From positions 1 to 45,385 of the forward strand of contig NZ_JAPWHB010000012.1 in the NCBI RefSeq assembly GCF_027214025.1: a DNA stretch of 45,385 bases. The letters are read 5' to 3'. The notes beneath the pieces are model-generated. The model ran no database searches and was not told the DNA's origin. It worked only from the letters and a program-made list of their open reading frames with translations. Within the stretch, counting starts at the first letter, position 1. The number at the start of each line of letters is the position of its first letter. The position numbers and the translations under genes were made by a program. The DNA is from Parahoeflea alexandrii (GTDB lineage Bacteria > Pseudomonadota > Alphaproteobacteria > Rhizobiales > Rhizobiaceae). Positions 7,951 to 16,597 of this stretch are shown here, piece after piece.

Positions 7951-8214
7951 CCCTGCTGATAGTGAAGCCTGGACCGGGCGTCGAGCCCGCTCTAGACTTT
8001 CGGTCACCATGCCGAGAGCTTGGGTGTCTGCTCAGATCGAACCGATCGTATCGCTCATGCAAGGCGGCCTCAAGGACGCGCGGTACCCCCAAAATACTGA
8101 CGCATTTCGGCTCCCCCACGCGCCGCCTCCGGCGGTCGCTGGTGCGATCCCTGACCCCGCCTCACCTTCCCGAATGCCGGTGTCATCTTTCTCAAACATC
8201 AGGAGATGACGACG
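7951..8214. other. GC-rich intergenic leader, no gene seen
   Basis: No frame is convincing. The stretch 8110-8160 (GGCTCCCCCACGCGCCG and following) resembles in composition the leaders at 1626 and 4858 and may be the 5' UTR of the small gene at 8215. Confidence 0.35.
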
Positions 8215-8379
8215 ATGACCATCGAACAGCACATTGAAGAACTGCTGGCTGAACTCAGGAACGCTTTCGACGCCGGGGAACGCCGCGAGATCGCGGTGGA
8301 CCTCGAACTTGCCGAGGCCGAGTTGATCGTTGCCAGGGCCGAACAGGAGGGTCGTATCGACGCGGGGCCGCCCTTCTGA
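8215..8379 (+). CDS. Small acidic helical protein, 54 residues
   Basis: The frame runs MTIEQHIEELLAELRNAFDA and ends AGPPF. AGGAG at 8201-8205 is spaced 9 bases from the ATG at 8215; the alternative ATG at 8206 would abut it. The sequence is a clear amphipathic helix (Glu/Leu/Ala heptads around EELLAELR and ELAEAELIVARAEQE), with codon use like its neighbours. I do not recognise the family. It may be a small DNA-binding accessory or a component of the downstream TA locus, but nothing shows this. Confidence 0.6.
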   Translation: MTIEQHIEELLAELRNAFDAGERREIAVDLELAEAELIVARAEQEGRIDAGPPF

Positions 8380-8572
8380 GGGCGGTAGATCATCCCCTTC
8401 GGGAAGCGGCCTACGACCAGTGTCACCACCGCGCGACACGATGCTCAGATTCCTTGTCGATGAAGTCATCGACATCGGGGATGTTGCAGCTCGTGCGTCT
8501 GGTCGCAATCTGTCACCGCCAGAATTTTCCCCGCTGCAACAGGTGTCATATCAAAAAGATAGGTTCGCCATA

Positions 8573-8605
8573 TACAGAATTTGCAGCAATGCTGTATTTG
8601 CTGTA
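8573..8605. promoter_or_regulatory. Imperfect palindrome upstream of the Phd-like antitoxin, probable operator
   Basis: TACAGAATTTGCAGCA (8573-8588) and TGCTGTATTTGCTGTA (8590-8605) are inverted repeats matching at 12 of 16 positions around 8589. The site lies 63 bp upstream of the antitoxin ATG, in the only AT-rich patch nearby, as expected for Phd/YefM autoregulation. Confidence 0.5.
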
Positions 8606-8667
8606 AGATCTTTGTGGTGGGGATATGTATCCAGTTCACCGTGATTTCACCGCGAGGAGATACGCAG

Positions 8668-8934
8668 ATGACGAGCAGAACCGGTTCCTATACGACAAGT
8701 GACCTCTCGCGGAAGTCAGGCGACATCATCGCCGAGGCCTTGCGCCATCCTGTTACCATCACTCAGCGCAACAAGCCGCGGCTGGTGTTGCTCAACATCG
8801 AAGACTATGAACGCCTGATGCGCCAGTCCGATATGCGTGCTGCCGGCACGCTTGAGACCATGTCCGATGCACTGCTCGCCGAATTCGAGGGCGCGGTCGA
8901 TGCTTACGCCGACAGTGATGAGACGAGCCGATGA
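8668..8934 (+). CDS. Phd/YefM-family antitoxin
   Basis: An 88-residue protein with the Phd/YefM N-terminal DNA-binding fold: YTTSDLSRKSGDIIAEALRH, then PVTITQRNKPRLVLLNIEDYERL, followed by a C-terminal toxin-neutralising tail. GAGGAGA (8654-8660) precedes the ATG at 8668. It overlaps the next gene by ATGA (8931-8934), the standard antitoxin-first arrangement. An inverted repeat at 8573-8605 is the likely operator. Confidence 0.85.
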   Translation: MTSRTGSYTTSDLSRKSGDIIAEALRHPVTITQRNKPRLVLLNIEDYERLMRQSDMRAAGTLETMSDALLAEFEGAVDAYADSDETSR

Positions 8935-9347
8935 GTGGATATGACGAGATCCAGACAGCGGCGATCATCCGTTATCCCTATCTATGGAGCCGTGAAGCCG
9001 GAAAGGGTGAAACAGAGGGGCGCAAAGACCGACCGGTGGCAGTCGGCGTCCGGATCCCGCGAGCGGACGGGGATCTCGTATTGTTCTTTCCCATCACGAC
9101 GAAGCAACCCCGGCCAAACCGGTTCGCGGTGGAAATACCAGCCATTGAAAAACGCCGGACGGGCCTCGATGTCGACTTGCGTCTCTGGATCATCCTTGAC
9201 GAGTTCAATAGCGACATCATCGGGCGGTCGTTCTACCTAGAACCTGAGCCTCCGATCGGTCGCTTCAGCAAGGCGTTCTTCTTGCCTATCCTGAGGGAAT
9301 TCCTAGCGCGCCGAAAGTCATTGGCCGAGGTCAACCGTTCCAGATAG
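8931..9347 (+). CDS. Putative PemK/MazF-like toxin partner of the Phd-type antitoxin
   Basis: A 138-residue protein directly coupled to the upstream antitoxin. It shows an N-terminal IIRYPYLWSREAGKGETEGRKDRP-type segment and then RPVAVGV-like and VLFFPITTKQP strands, compatible with the small beta-barrel of PemK/MazF-type ribonucleases (basic loop, then KDRP and the ITTK/Q step). Resemblance is to plasmid growth inhibitors of the PemK-like group, but the catalytic residues cannot be fixed by eye. Position and overlap are the strongest evidence that it is the toxin. Confidence 0.65.
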   Translation: MSGYDEIQTAAIIRYPYLWSREAGKGETEGRKDRPVAVGVRIPRADGDLVLFFPITTKQPRPNRFAVEIPAIEKRRTGLDVDLRLWIILDEFNSDIIGRSFYLEPEPPIGRFSKAFFLPILREFLARRKSLAEVNRSR

Positions 9348-9411
9348 CGCCGTATCGCAACGAGGCTACCAGCTTTAATCCTGAGTGGTTCTTGGTGTCA
9401 TGGCGTTCAGA

Positions 9412-9693
9412 CTATGTGTGTGTATGAGATCGGGTTTTGCGGCTTTCACAGCCAGCGGGTCGATAGCCTCTGGCTCGCTTCTGGCGAAGGAGATCGAGAA
9501 ACAGGTCCACTGCTTCTTCTTCCCGCTCGAAATGATGGTTCATGCTCTGGCCACGTTTCCCGATACGTCCCCATGACCGCGTCAGACAGGCCTCTCCGAA
9601 CAGTGTCATCGAGATTTCCATGGCGTAATACCGAGCCATGTTCCTTGAGGGGTCGCTGCGTTCGACATACAAATGGTAGGGCTGCGCGATCAT
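9412..9693 (-). CDS. WGR-domain protein
   Basis: A 93-residue protein starting MIAQPYHLYVERSDPSRNMARYY and containing SWGRIGKRGQ at about 50-59, the defining WGR signature. The domain covers the whole protein, as in the many stand-alone WGR proteins of rhizobia. In larger proteins WGR domains accompany PARP or polymerase/kinase domains and are thought to bind nucleic acid. A longer upstream start (9729) exists but adds non-conserved residues. There is no operon partner; it converges with the preceding TA pair. Confidence 0.85.
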   Translation of the reverse strand: MIAQPYHLYVERSDPSRNMARYYAMEISMTLFGEACLTRSWGRIGKRGQSMNHHFEREEEAVDLFLDLLRQKRARGYRPAGCESRKTRSHTHT

Positions 9694-10005
9694 AGTGGCA
9701 GGATCGGAAATTCCCCTGTCCGTGTCCAACGAGAGTTATGAATCGGATTGGCCTGATCGATTCACGTTGGTGATGAGAGTTTGGGCGGTCCGCCTGTGGC
9801 GTACGGCTCTATTCGCTGAAGCGAACGAAGCCCACCTGTGGTCTTCGCCGATTCCGGTGACGTTCCTCCCGCGATAGCCGAAGGGCATCAATCAGGATCC
9901 GGGATTGCCGAGATGCGGCATTCCTCGATCGCTTCGTCCGCCGTAACATGTGACTCGCGCGCATCCCAATATTTCATCGCCGGATTCCTGGAGGTCTATC
10001 GTTCC
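9694..10005. other. Intergenic stretch between the WGR gene and traG
   Basis: It holds no long gene. A 29-residue minus-strand frame downstream of traG is listed separately; the rest shows nothing I can support. Confidence 0.4.
9888..9977 (-). CDS. Tiny frame downstream of traG, possibly the remnant of a small gene
   Basis: MKYWDARESHVTADEAIEEC begins at 9977, 28 bases after the traG stop, with CAGGAA ahead of the ATG. The composition looks coding. After its stop at 9888 a +1 frame continues with a helix-like ILIDALRLSREERH, suggesting a frameshifted small gene co-transcribed with traG. No family is recognised. Confidence 0.3.
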   Translation of the reverse strand: MKYWDARESHVTADEAIEECRISAIPDPD

Positions 10006-11943
10006 TCAAACCGGTTTCTCCGTTGCTTCACGCTTCCCGTGGAAGCGGTTTTCGGCAACGCAGGATTTCATGTCGTCGCGGCGGAACCACATGGCACGGC
10101 CACACCGAAGCGGCGCATTTCCAGCGGTGAACACAATCTGTTCGTCGCCGCGCATGCGCAAAACTTCGTGTGGCTGGATCAGCGGGCGGCTGGCCAGCTG
10201 CTTTGATCGGGTTCGTGACGATCCCCTTGCCTGGAAGCTGCGGCTGACCTGATCGATCTCGACCGTCGTCGTTCCGCAGCGCCGGGAAATATATTCCGCC
10301 GTTTCCGGATCGTTGATCGCCGAAAAGCTGATCCAGCTTGCGCTTTCAAACCATTTGCTAGTGGCGTCACGGCCACCATAGGTTTCGCGCATCTGGCCGA
10401 TCGACTGATAGATCATAAGAAGCGTGATCCCGTACTTGCGTCCGGCATCGCGTGCTGTCTCGAGGATCCGCATGAAACCCAACCGCGCGACCTCATCGAG
10501 CAGAAACAGAGTGCGTCCCGGCATCGCACCGTCGCGATTATAGATGGCGTTCAGGAATGAGCCGATAATCACCCGCGCGAGACCGGCATGGGTCTCCAGC
10601 GTTTTAAGATCCAACGCGACAAATACATCGGTCTTCCCGATGGCGATGTCGTCGGTGGAAAAGGTCGATCCGGACACGAGACCGGCATAGTTCGGATAGC
10701 TCAGCCAATGCGTTTCCTTGATCGCATTGGCATAGACGCCGGAGAAGGTCTCGGGCGTCATGTTGACGAAAGCCGCGACATTCTCCTTTACGAAATCGGA
10801 TTCCGAATTGTCATAGATCTCTTGCAGCCGAGCCCTTAGTTTTGGCTCCGGTTCTGAGAGGTTCATGCGCACCGTCCGTAGCGTCTGCTCTCGTTTTTCT
10901 GTACCACCCGAAAGGCATACATCGGCGATGATCGCAGTCAGCAGCTGCAGGCCGGACGCACGGAAGAAGTCGTCACGCACGCCACTGGCGCGGCCGTTCT
11001 CGCTCATGATCCATGAGGCAACGGCGGCAATGTCCTCTTCCTTCGTCCCACCATGCTGACCGATCCAGTCAAGTGCGTTGAACCCGACTTCCGGGTGTTT
11101 AGGGTCGAGAACAACGACATCACGACCGGCATTTCTCCGGTGGGCCTTGACCATCGGCGCCACCTCGTTCGATGGATCGAGCGCGATCAGCGTGCCGCCC
11201 CATTTCAGCGCTGTTGGCACCGTAACCGACGTCGTCTTGAACCCGCCCGAGCCGGCAAAGACGATCCCATGAGACGAACCGAAGGAGCCATCAAAGCAAA
11301 GCAGCGGTGACCTGCCGCCGCTGCCCCATGTCTGAGGATTATCGGCACGAAAAGTGAGTGCTGCCGTGCTGTCCCGGTCGACACGATAACGTTCGCCGAT
11401 GACGATACCGCCACCCTCCCCGAACAACTTTTTGGCAGCCGGCAACTTCATCCATTCCGCCTCGCCGTGCAGCGCGCGCTTGCCGCGAATACGCTTCGGC
11501 TCGGAACGTGCAAATGCGGCGTTGCCGATCACCGCGATGCGAAGCGCGAAGATGCCGCAGATCAAAACTGCCGCCCCGCCGCCCATCGTTCCCGGATCCA
11601 GATAGGACAGGATCGCATTGCCAGTGGGAATCTGCTCCGCGAATTGCGAAAGCCGCGTCCCTTCCCGAATGGCGGCCAGCACAATGACGGCGCCCGATCC
11701 AGCCAAAACGCCCCATCCTGCCGTCTTGATGTTGAGCGATCCGTTGGCAGAAAGAAGAACGATCAGCCCGATCGTAGCGCTTGTGACATAGGGCAGTGAC
11801 AGACCGATCCGACTGAGCGTCATTTTCGCATCTGCCGTTTTTCCGAACGTCGCGAGCCACTGTTCGACCCCTGGTAATGCGAGTGCGATGGCAATCATTA
11901 TCAGTGGCGGCACAACGGCGAGCAGAACCCTATTTGCCGTCAT
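10006..11943 (-). CDS. traG: Conjugal transfer coupling protein TraG (VirD4/TraG family ATPase)
   Basis: A 645-residue inner-membrane ATPase that links the relaxosome at oriT to the Trb channel. Membrane segments lie in the first 150 residues, Walker [10 protein letters not shown] at about 231-239 and Walker [10 protein letters not shown] at about 479-487; the blocks [16 protein letters not shown] and [14 protein letters not shown] near the end are characteristic of Ti-type TraG. The start [14 protein letters not shown] at 11943 agrees with Ti TraG, whereas the frame extends further upstream inside traD. It is the last gene of traCDG and overlaps traD by 14 bp. Confidence 0.95.
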   Translation of the reverse strand: MTANRVLLAVVPPLIMIAIALALPGVEQWLATFGKTADAKMTLSRIGLSLPYVTSATIGLIVLLSANGSLNIKTAGWGVLAGSGAVIVLAAIREGTRLSQFAEQIPTGNAILSYLDPGTMGGGAAVLICGIFALRIAVIGNAAFARSEPKRIRGKRALHGEAEWMKLPAAKKLFGEGGGIVIGERYRVDRDSTAALTFRADNPQTWGSGGRSPLLCFDGSFGSSHGIVFAGSGGFKTTSVTVPTALKWGGTLIALDPSNEVAPMVKAHRRNAGRDVVVLDPKHPEVGFNALDWIGQHGGTKEEDIAAVASWIMSENGRASGVRDDFFRASGLQLLTAIIADVCLSGGTEKREQTLRTVRMNLSEPEPKLRARLQEIYDNSESDFVKENVAAFVNMTPETFSGVYANAIKETHWLSYPNYAGLVSGSTFSTDDIAIGKTDVFVALDLKTLETHAGLARVIIGSFLNAIYNRDGAMPGRTLFLLDEVARLGFMRILETARDAGRKYGITLLMIYQSIGQMRETYGGRDATSKWFESASWISFSAINDPETAEYISRRCGTTTVEIDQVSRSFQARGSSRTRSKQLASRPLIQPHEVLRMRGDEQIVFTAGNAPLRCGRAMWFRRDDMKSCVAENRFHGKREATEKPV

Positions 11944-12145
11944 CGCCGAATGCCTCCGCGCCGATTGCGATGAGCCGTGATCGCTCCGTCTCATCACCCC
12001 TGATCCTTTTCTTCGCTTCGATCAGCACACCGAGCAGCAGCGCGCGCTTCTCATAGCGCAGCCCGGCTTTGACAATCAGGCCGCCCAGCTCGATCTTCTC
12101 GCGGGCATCCTTTTTTCGAGCCTCTGTCGTCGTTAGCCGCTGCAT
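11930..12145 (-). CDS. traD: Conjugal transfer protein TraD (small Ti-type accessory protein)
   Basis: A 71-residue protein containing [19 protein letters not shown] and ending [12 protein letters not shown], as in the 71-residue TraD of Ti plasmids (unrelated to the F-plasmid coupling protein of that name). The ATG at 12145 gives exactly the family length; the frame upstream of it is the shadow of traC. It lies between traC (4 bases away) and traG (14-bp overlap). It is thought to assist relaxosome function, but its molecular role is not settled. Confidence 0.9.
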   Translation of the reverse strand: MQRLTTTEARKKDAREKIELGGLIVKAGLRYEKRALLLGVLIEAKKRIRGDETERSRLIAIGAEAFGDDGK

Positions 12146-12149
12146 GCGC

Positions 12150-12458
12150 TCAAGACTCGCCAGCCTGGCCCGTAGCAGCGCCAGAGCCGATCGGCGCGGT
12201 TTCCGACGTTGCGCGTGAGCGAGAGCTGCCCCTTTCCTTTCCTGTTGATCCAGCCTTCCCTGATCCTGGGCTTCCGCAAAACCGTTTCGCCACGTCCTCG
12301 AACGCCGCCTGAAGAGCCACGTCTTCGATCTCGATTTCGCCAAGGCCTGCCTTCAACGCGATGCGGCCGATACGTTCGGCATCGCGTGTTTCGGCTTGCT
12401 TCAGCTGTTCCTGCAGACGGGCAAGTTCTTCGCGGATCTTCGACGTAGGCTTTTTCAT
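12150..12458 (-). CDS. traC: Conjugal transfer protein TraC (relaxosome accessory)
   Basis: A 102-residue protein beginning [20 protein letters not shown], then a helical [20 protein letters not shown] segment and a Gly/Ser-rich basic tail. This is the TraC of Ti-type plasmids, which acts at oriT with TraA. The ATG at 12458 matches the family start; the frame runs further upstream without similarity. It is the first gene of traCDG, about 70 bp downstream of the palindrome at 12528-12545. Confidence 0.92.
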   Translation of the reverse strand: MKKPTSKIREELARLQEQLKQAETRDAERIGRIALKAGLGEIEIEDVALQAAFEDVAKRFCGSPGSGKAGSTGKERGSSRSRATSETAPIGSGAATGQAGES

Positions 12459-12527
12459 CGGGATGCAATCTCCAGTGAGGTCTGAGGAATTCCTGAAGGA
12501 GAGTTCCCGATTTTTCCCCGGCAGGAC

Positions 12528-12545
12528 AGGTACAAATTTGTACCT
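12528..12545. promoter_or_regulatory. Perfect 18-bp palindrome, candidate tra box for traCDG (and possibly traAFBH)
   Basis: AGGTACAAATTTGTACCT is a perfect dyad located between divergent traC (ATG 12458) and traA (GTG 12711), the place where Ti plasmids carry the TraR binding site. The sequence differs from the canonical Ti tra box. The same dyad, with one mismatch, lies upstream of trbB at 34977-34994. Length and symmetry fit a LuxR-type regulator site. Confidence 0.65.
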
Positions 12546-12584
12546 CGCCAAAGCGCAAGCATTTGGCGAATGATCCCGCCGTTC

Positions 12585-12631
12585 CGAAGGAGCGGATCCA
12601 AGGGCGCAATTATACGTCGCTGACGCGACGT
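12585..12631. other. oriT: Origin of transfer (oriT), IncQ/Ti type
   Basis: The top strand reads CCAAGGGCGCAATTATA (from 12598), followed by inverted arms ACGTCGC (12614-12620) and GCGACGT (12625-12631) around TGAC. On the bottom strand this is a hairpin followed by TATAATTGCGCCCT, the RSF1010/Ti-type nick region. The location between divergent traCDG and traAFBH is the same as in Ti plasmids. Confidence 0.85.
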
Positions 12632-12710
12632 GCTGTTTTGGCCTTTGGCCGAGGCCAACCCGCTCTAGACGAACCGGTTGATTTCGTTTGTAAGAAGGAG
12701 CGCCTTGCCT

Positions 12711-15700
12711 GTGGCAGTCCCGCATTTCTCCGTCAGCATCGTCGCGCGTGGCTCTGGCCGCAGCGCCGTACTGTCTGCGGCCTATCGGCACTGCGCCAGG
12801 ATGGACTACGAGCGCGAAGCGAGGACGATCGACTACACCCGCAAGCAGGGGCTGCTCCATGAGGAGTTCGCGGTCCCTGCCGATGCCCCAGACTGGCTAC
12901 GCGCCATGATTGCCGACCGCTCGGTCGCCGGAGCCTCGGAAGCTTTCTGGAACAAGGTCGAAGCGTTCGAGAAGCGTATCGACGCGCAACTCGCCAAGGA
13001 CACCACGATCGCTCTGCCGATCGAACTCTCAGCCCAGCAAAATATCGCGTTGATGCGCGACTTCATTGTCGAGCACATTACCTCGAAAGGTATGGTCGCC
13101 GACTGGGTTTATCACGACGCGCCCGGCAACCCACATGTTCACTTGATGACCACGCTGCGGCCTCTGTGCGAGGATGGATTCGGCGCCAAGAAGGTCGCCT
13201 TTCTCGGTCCAGCCGGACAACCCATGCGCAATGACGCCGGTAAGATCGTTTACGAACTTTGGGCTGGTGGCGCCGAGGACTTCAAGGCCTTTCGTGATGG
13301 ATGGTTTGCCACCCAGAACCGGCATCTCGCCCTTGCCGGCCTCGATATCCGCATCGACGGCCGGTCGTTCGAAAAGCAGGGCATCGACCTGACGCCAACG
13401 ATCCATATCGGCGTCGGCGCCACCGCGATTGAACGCAAATCGGAGACGCAGAAAGCGTCAGCCCCGACCTGGTCACCGAAGCTCGAGCGGACCGAGCTGC
13501 AGGAGGCGCGGCGCGTCGAAAACATCAGGCGCATTCAGCGCAATCCAGGTGTTGTACTCGACCTCATCACCCGCGAGAAGAGCGTGTTCGATGAACCTGA
13601 CGTGGCAAAGGTTCTACACCGCTATGTTGATGACGCCGGTCTCTTCCAAAGCCTCATGGCGCGGGTCATGCAGGATCCGGACGTGTTGCGTCTCGACCGT
13701 GAGCGGATCGACTTCAGTTCCGGCGTCCGCACGCCAGCACGCTTCACGACGCGCGAGATGATCCGGCTCGAGGCAGAGATGGCCAACCGGGCGATCTGGT
13801 TGTCTGGGCGCAACTCCCATGGCGTCCGCGCAGCCGTGCTCGAAGCGACGTTCTCGCGCCATACGCGGCTGTCTGATGAGCAAAAAGTGGCGATCGAGCA
13901 CGTCGCGGGGCCTGAGCGGATTACAGCCGTCATCGGTCGTGCAGGTGCGGGCAAAACCACAATGATGAAGGCCGCACGCGAGGCGTGGGAGGCGGCCGGC
14001 TATCGTGTCGTCGGCGGCGCGCTGGCAGGCAAAGCGGCGGAGGGTCTTTCGAGCGAAGCGGGGATTCCGTCCCGGACGTTGTCGTCCTGGGAGCTACGCT
14101 GGAACAACGGTCGCGATCATCTCGACGACAAGACAATCATGGTCCTTGACGAAGCCGGCATGGTGTCTTCGAAACAGATGGCGCTCTTTGTCGAACGGGC
14201 GACATTGCGGGGAGCGAAGCTCGTTCTGGTCGGCGACCCAGAACAGCTGCAGCCGATCGAAGCGGGCGCCGCATTCCGTGCGATCGCCGATCGTATCGGT
14301 TACGCAGAACTTGAAACCATCTATCGCCAGCGCGAGCAATGGATGCGCGATGCTTCACTCGATCTTGCCCGCGGCCATGTCGGTAAAGCCGTCGCATCCT
14401 ATCGCGCCAATGGCAGGATGATGGGTTCGACCTTGAAGTCTCAAGCAGTCGAAAATCTCATCTCCGATTGGAATCGGGAATACGATCCGGTCGGGTCCTC
14501 GCTTATCCTCGCCCATCTTCGCCGTGATGTGCGGATGCTGAACACGATGGCGCGCGCCAAGCTGGTGGAGCGTGGCCTCGTCGAGGCCGGTCACGCCTTC
14601 AAAACGGAAGACGGGATCCGCCGGTTTGCCGTCGGCGATCAAATCGTCTTCCTCAAGAACGAAGGCTCGCTCGGCGTCAAGAACGGAATGCTGGCAAAGA
14701 TCGTGGACGCCGCTCCGGGCCGTATTGTTGCCGAGATTGGGCAAGGCCAACACCGGCAATCGATCACGGTAGAGCAGCGCTTCTACAACAACGTCGATCA
14801 TGGATACGCGACCACGATCCACAAGAGCCAAGGGGCAACGGTTGACCGGGTCAAGGTACTTGCCTCGCTCTCGCTCGATCGTCACCTGACATATGTGGCG
14901 ATGACCCGCCATCGTGAGGATCTCGCAGTCTATTACGGCAGTCGTTCCTTCGCCAAGTCTGGCGGTCTCGTCGAGCTCCTATCCCGCAAGAACTCGAAAG
15001 AGACAACGCTCGATTACGAAAAAGGCACCTTCTATCGCGCGGCTCTTCGTTTTGCCGACGCGCGCGGCCTGCATCTGGTCAACGTCGCCCGCACCCTCGT
15101 TCGCGATCGCCTCGACTGGACCGTGCGGCAGAAAGAAAGGGTCGTCGATCTCGCCGCTCGACTTGCGACGATCGGCGTGCAGCTCGGGATCAAGCGGTCG
15201 AATACTCGGGCGACCCCGGAACCCGTCATGGAGACAAAGCCAATGGTATCAGGCATCACGACTTTCCCGAAATCGATCAACCATGCCGTCGAGGATCGTC
15301 TCGCCGCCGATCCCGGTCTCAAAAGGCAATGGCAGGAGGTTGCAGCACGCTTCCACCAGATCTTCGCCGAGCCGGAGACCGCGTTCAAGGCGGTCAATGT
15401 CGATGCCATGCTCAAGGATCCGGCAAGAGCGCAGACAACGCTCGCAAAGATCGCAGCTGAGCCGGCAAGTTTTGGAGCACTAAAGGGCAAGACCGGCATC
15501 TTCGCCGGCCGCACGGAGAGGGCGGCGCGCGATACGGCGCTTCTCAACGCGCCCGCCTTGGCGCGCAACCTTGAGCGTTATCTGACCGTACGAGCAGAAA
15601 CTGAGCGCAAGCATGAAACCGAGGAGCGGGCAGTCCGCCTCAAAGTTTCCGTCGATATCCCGGCGCTCTCTGCATCGGCCAGGCAGATGCTTGAGCGGCT

Positions 15701-16034
15701 GCGCGATGCGATCGATCGAAATGACCTACCTGCCGGTCTCGAGTTTGTGCTTGCCGACAAAATGGTCAAGGCAGAACTCGAAGGTTTTGCCAAGGCCGTA
15801 TCGGAACGTTTTGGAGAACGAAGCCTGTTGCCGCTGTCGGCAAAGGATGCAAACGGTGAAACCTTTCATAAGCTGACGGCAGGCATGAGCCCGATCCAGA
15901 AGAGCGAGGTGCAAGCAGCTTGGAGCAGCATGCGCACAGTGCAGCAGCTCGCCGTGCACGAGCGCACTACGCTGGCGCTGAAGCAAGCGGAGACGGCACG
16001 TCAAACTCAGACCAAGGGACTTTCCCTCAAATGA
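12711..16034 (+). CDS. traA: Relaxase/helicase TraA (MobA/MobL family relaxase fused to a TraI/RecD-like helicase)
   Basis: A 1,107-residue protein that nicks oriT and unwinds the transferred strand. The N-terminal relaxase has the conserved tyrosine region AAYRHCARMDYERE (Tyr at about 25) and the metal-binding histidine motif HVHLMTT (about 142-148). The helicase part has Walker A GRAGAGKTT (about 409-417), DEAGM (about 480-484) and the UvrD/RecD-like KSQGATVDRV. The C-terminal 250 residues match the tail of Ti TraA. The GTG at 12711 has AAGGAG at 12695-12700 and gives VAVPHFSVSIVARG, matching the family N-terminus; a TTG at 12705 is less likely. It overlaps traF by ATGA. Confidence 0.95.
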   Translation: MAVPHFSVSIVARGSGRSAVLSAAYRHCARMDYEREARTIDYTRKQGLLHEEFAVPADAPDWLRAMIADRSVAGASEAFWNKVEAFEKRIDAQLAKDTTIALPIELSAQQNIALMRDFIVEHITSKGMVADWVYHDAPGNPHVHLMTTLRPLCEDGFGAKKVAFLGPAGQPMRNDAGKIVYELWAGGAEDFKAFRDGWFATQNRHLALAGLDIRIDGRSFEKQGIDLTPTIHIGVGATAIERKSETQKASAPTWSPKLERTELQEARRVENIRRIQRNPGVVLDLITREKSVFDEPDVAKVLHRYVDDAGLFQSLMARVMQDPDVLRLDRERIDFSSGVRTPARFTTREMIRLEAEMANRAIWLSGRNSHGVRAAVLEATFSRHTRLSDEQKVAIEHVAGPERITAVIGRAGAGKTTMMKAAREAWEAAGYRVVGGALAGKAAEGLSSEAGIPSRTLSSWELRWNNGRDHLDDKTIMVLDEAGMVSSKQMALFVERATLRGAKLVLVGDPEQLQPIEAGAAFRAIADRIGYAELETIYRQREQWMRDASLDLARGHVGKAVASYRANGRMMGSTLKSQAVENLISDWNREYDPVGSSLILAHLRRDVRMLNTMARAKLVERGLVEAGHAFKTEDGIRRFAVGDQIVFLKNEGSLGVKNGMLAKIVDAAPGRIVAEIGQGQHRQSITVEQRFYNNVDHGYATTIHKSQGATVDRVKVLASLSLDRHLTYVAMTRHREDLAVYYGSRSFAKSGGLVELLSRKNSKETTLDYEKGTFYRAALRFADARGLHLVNVARTLVRDRLDWTVRQKERVVDLAARLATIGVQLGIKRSNTRATPEPVMETKPMVSGITTFPKSINHAVEDRLAADPGLKRQWQEVAARFHQIFAEPETAFKAVNVDAMLKDPARAQTTLAKIAAEPASFGALKGKTGIFAGRTERAARDTALLNAPALARNLERYLTVRAETERKHETEERAVRLKVSVDIPALSASARQMLERLRDAIDRNDLPAGLEFVLADKMVKAELEGFAKAVSERFGERSLLPLSAKDANGETFHKLTAGMSPIQKSEVQAAWSSMRTVQQLAVHERTTLALKQAETARQTQTKGLSLK

Positions 16035-16597
16035 CGGCTGCGGGGATGGAACCAGGCACGATGCACCGTCAACGACGCTTTGCATTCTGCACTTTGTCAC
16101 TGGCTTGCGGCCTGTTGATCCTCCTTTTGGTCGCAGGTTATATCGGTGGTTTGCGGATAAACATGACGCCGAGCGAGCCGCTCGGCCTTTGGCGCATTGT
16201 TCAGATCACCCGTTCGATCCGGCCCGGTGAAATGGTGTTCGTTTGTCCGCCGGACAACTCCGCCCTGCGCGAGGCGCGCCGACGTGGATATCTGCGTTCG
16301 GGTCTTTGCCCCGGCGGGTTCGGGCCATTGATCAAGACCGTTGTGGCCGTCACCGGACAGCGCGTGGCAGTCACCGATCTCGTCGCCATTGATGGCGTAC
16401 CAATCCGCAACTCCCGCATTTTCGAGAAGGACGGACAGGGGCGCTCTCTTCGTCATGGTCAAAGTGGAATGTTGCTACCAGGAGAAGTGTATTTGCACTC
16501 GGACTTTATCGGCTCATGGGATTCCCGGTATTTCGGGCCGGTTCCGGATTCCGGTGTTCTCGGTCTAGCGCAAGAGGTGTTGACCTATGCGCCGTGA
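16031..16597 (+). CDS. traF: TraF, S26-family signal-peptidase-like pilin maturation protease
   Basis: A 188-residue protein with an N-terminal membrane anchor (about 17-42), then MTPSEPLGLWR with the likely catalytic serine at about 48 and PLIKTVVAVTGQRV with the likely catalytic lysine at about 102; HSDFIGSWDSRYFGPV is the typical C-terminal S26 block. In RP4 the homologue processes and cyclises the TrbC pilin, and trbC is present here (33571-33957). It starts by ATGA overlap with traA (16031) and overlaps traB by 11 bp. Starts at Met6 or Met11 are also possible. Confidence 0.92.
   Translation: MTAAGMEPGTMHRQRRFAFCTLSLACGLLILLLVAGYIGGLRINMTPSEPLGLWRIVQITRSIRPGEMVFVCPPDNSALREARRRGYLRSGLCPGGFGPLIKTVVAVTGQRVAVTDLVAIDGVPIRNSRIFEKDGQGRSLRHGQSGMLLPGEVYLHSDFIGSWDSRYFGPVPDSGVLGLAQEVLTYAP

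Noticed and set aside
12459-12710. Canonical Ti tra box (GTGCAGATCTGCAC-like) near oriT
   Set aside because: No such sequence is present; the only strong dyad is the GTACAAATTTGTAC type.
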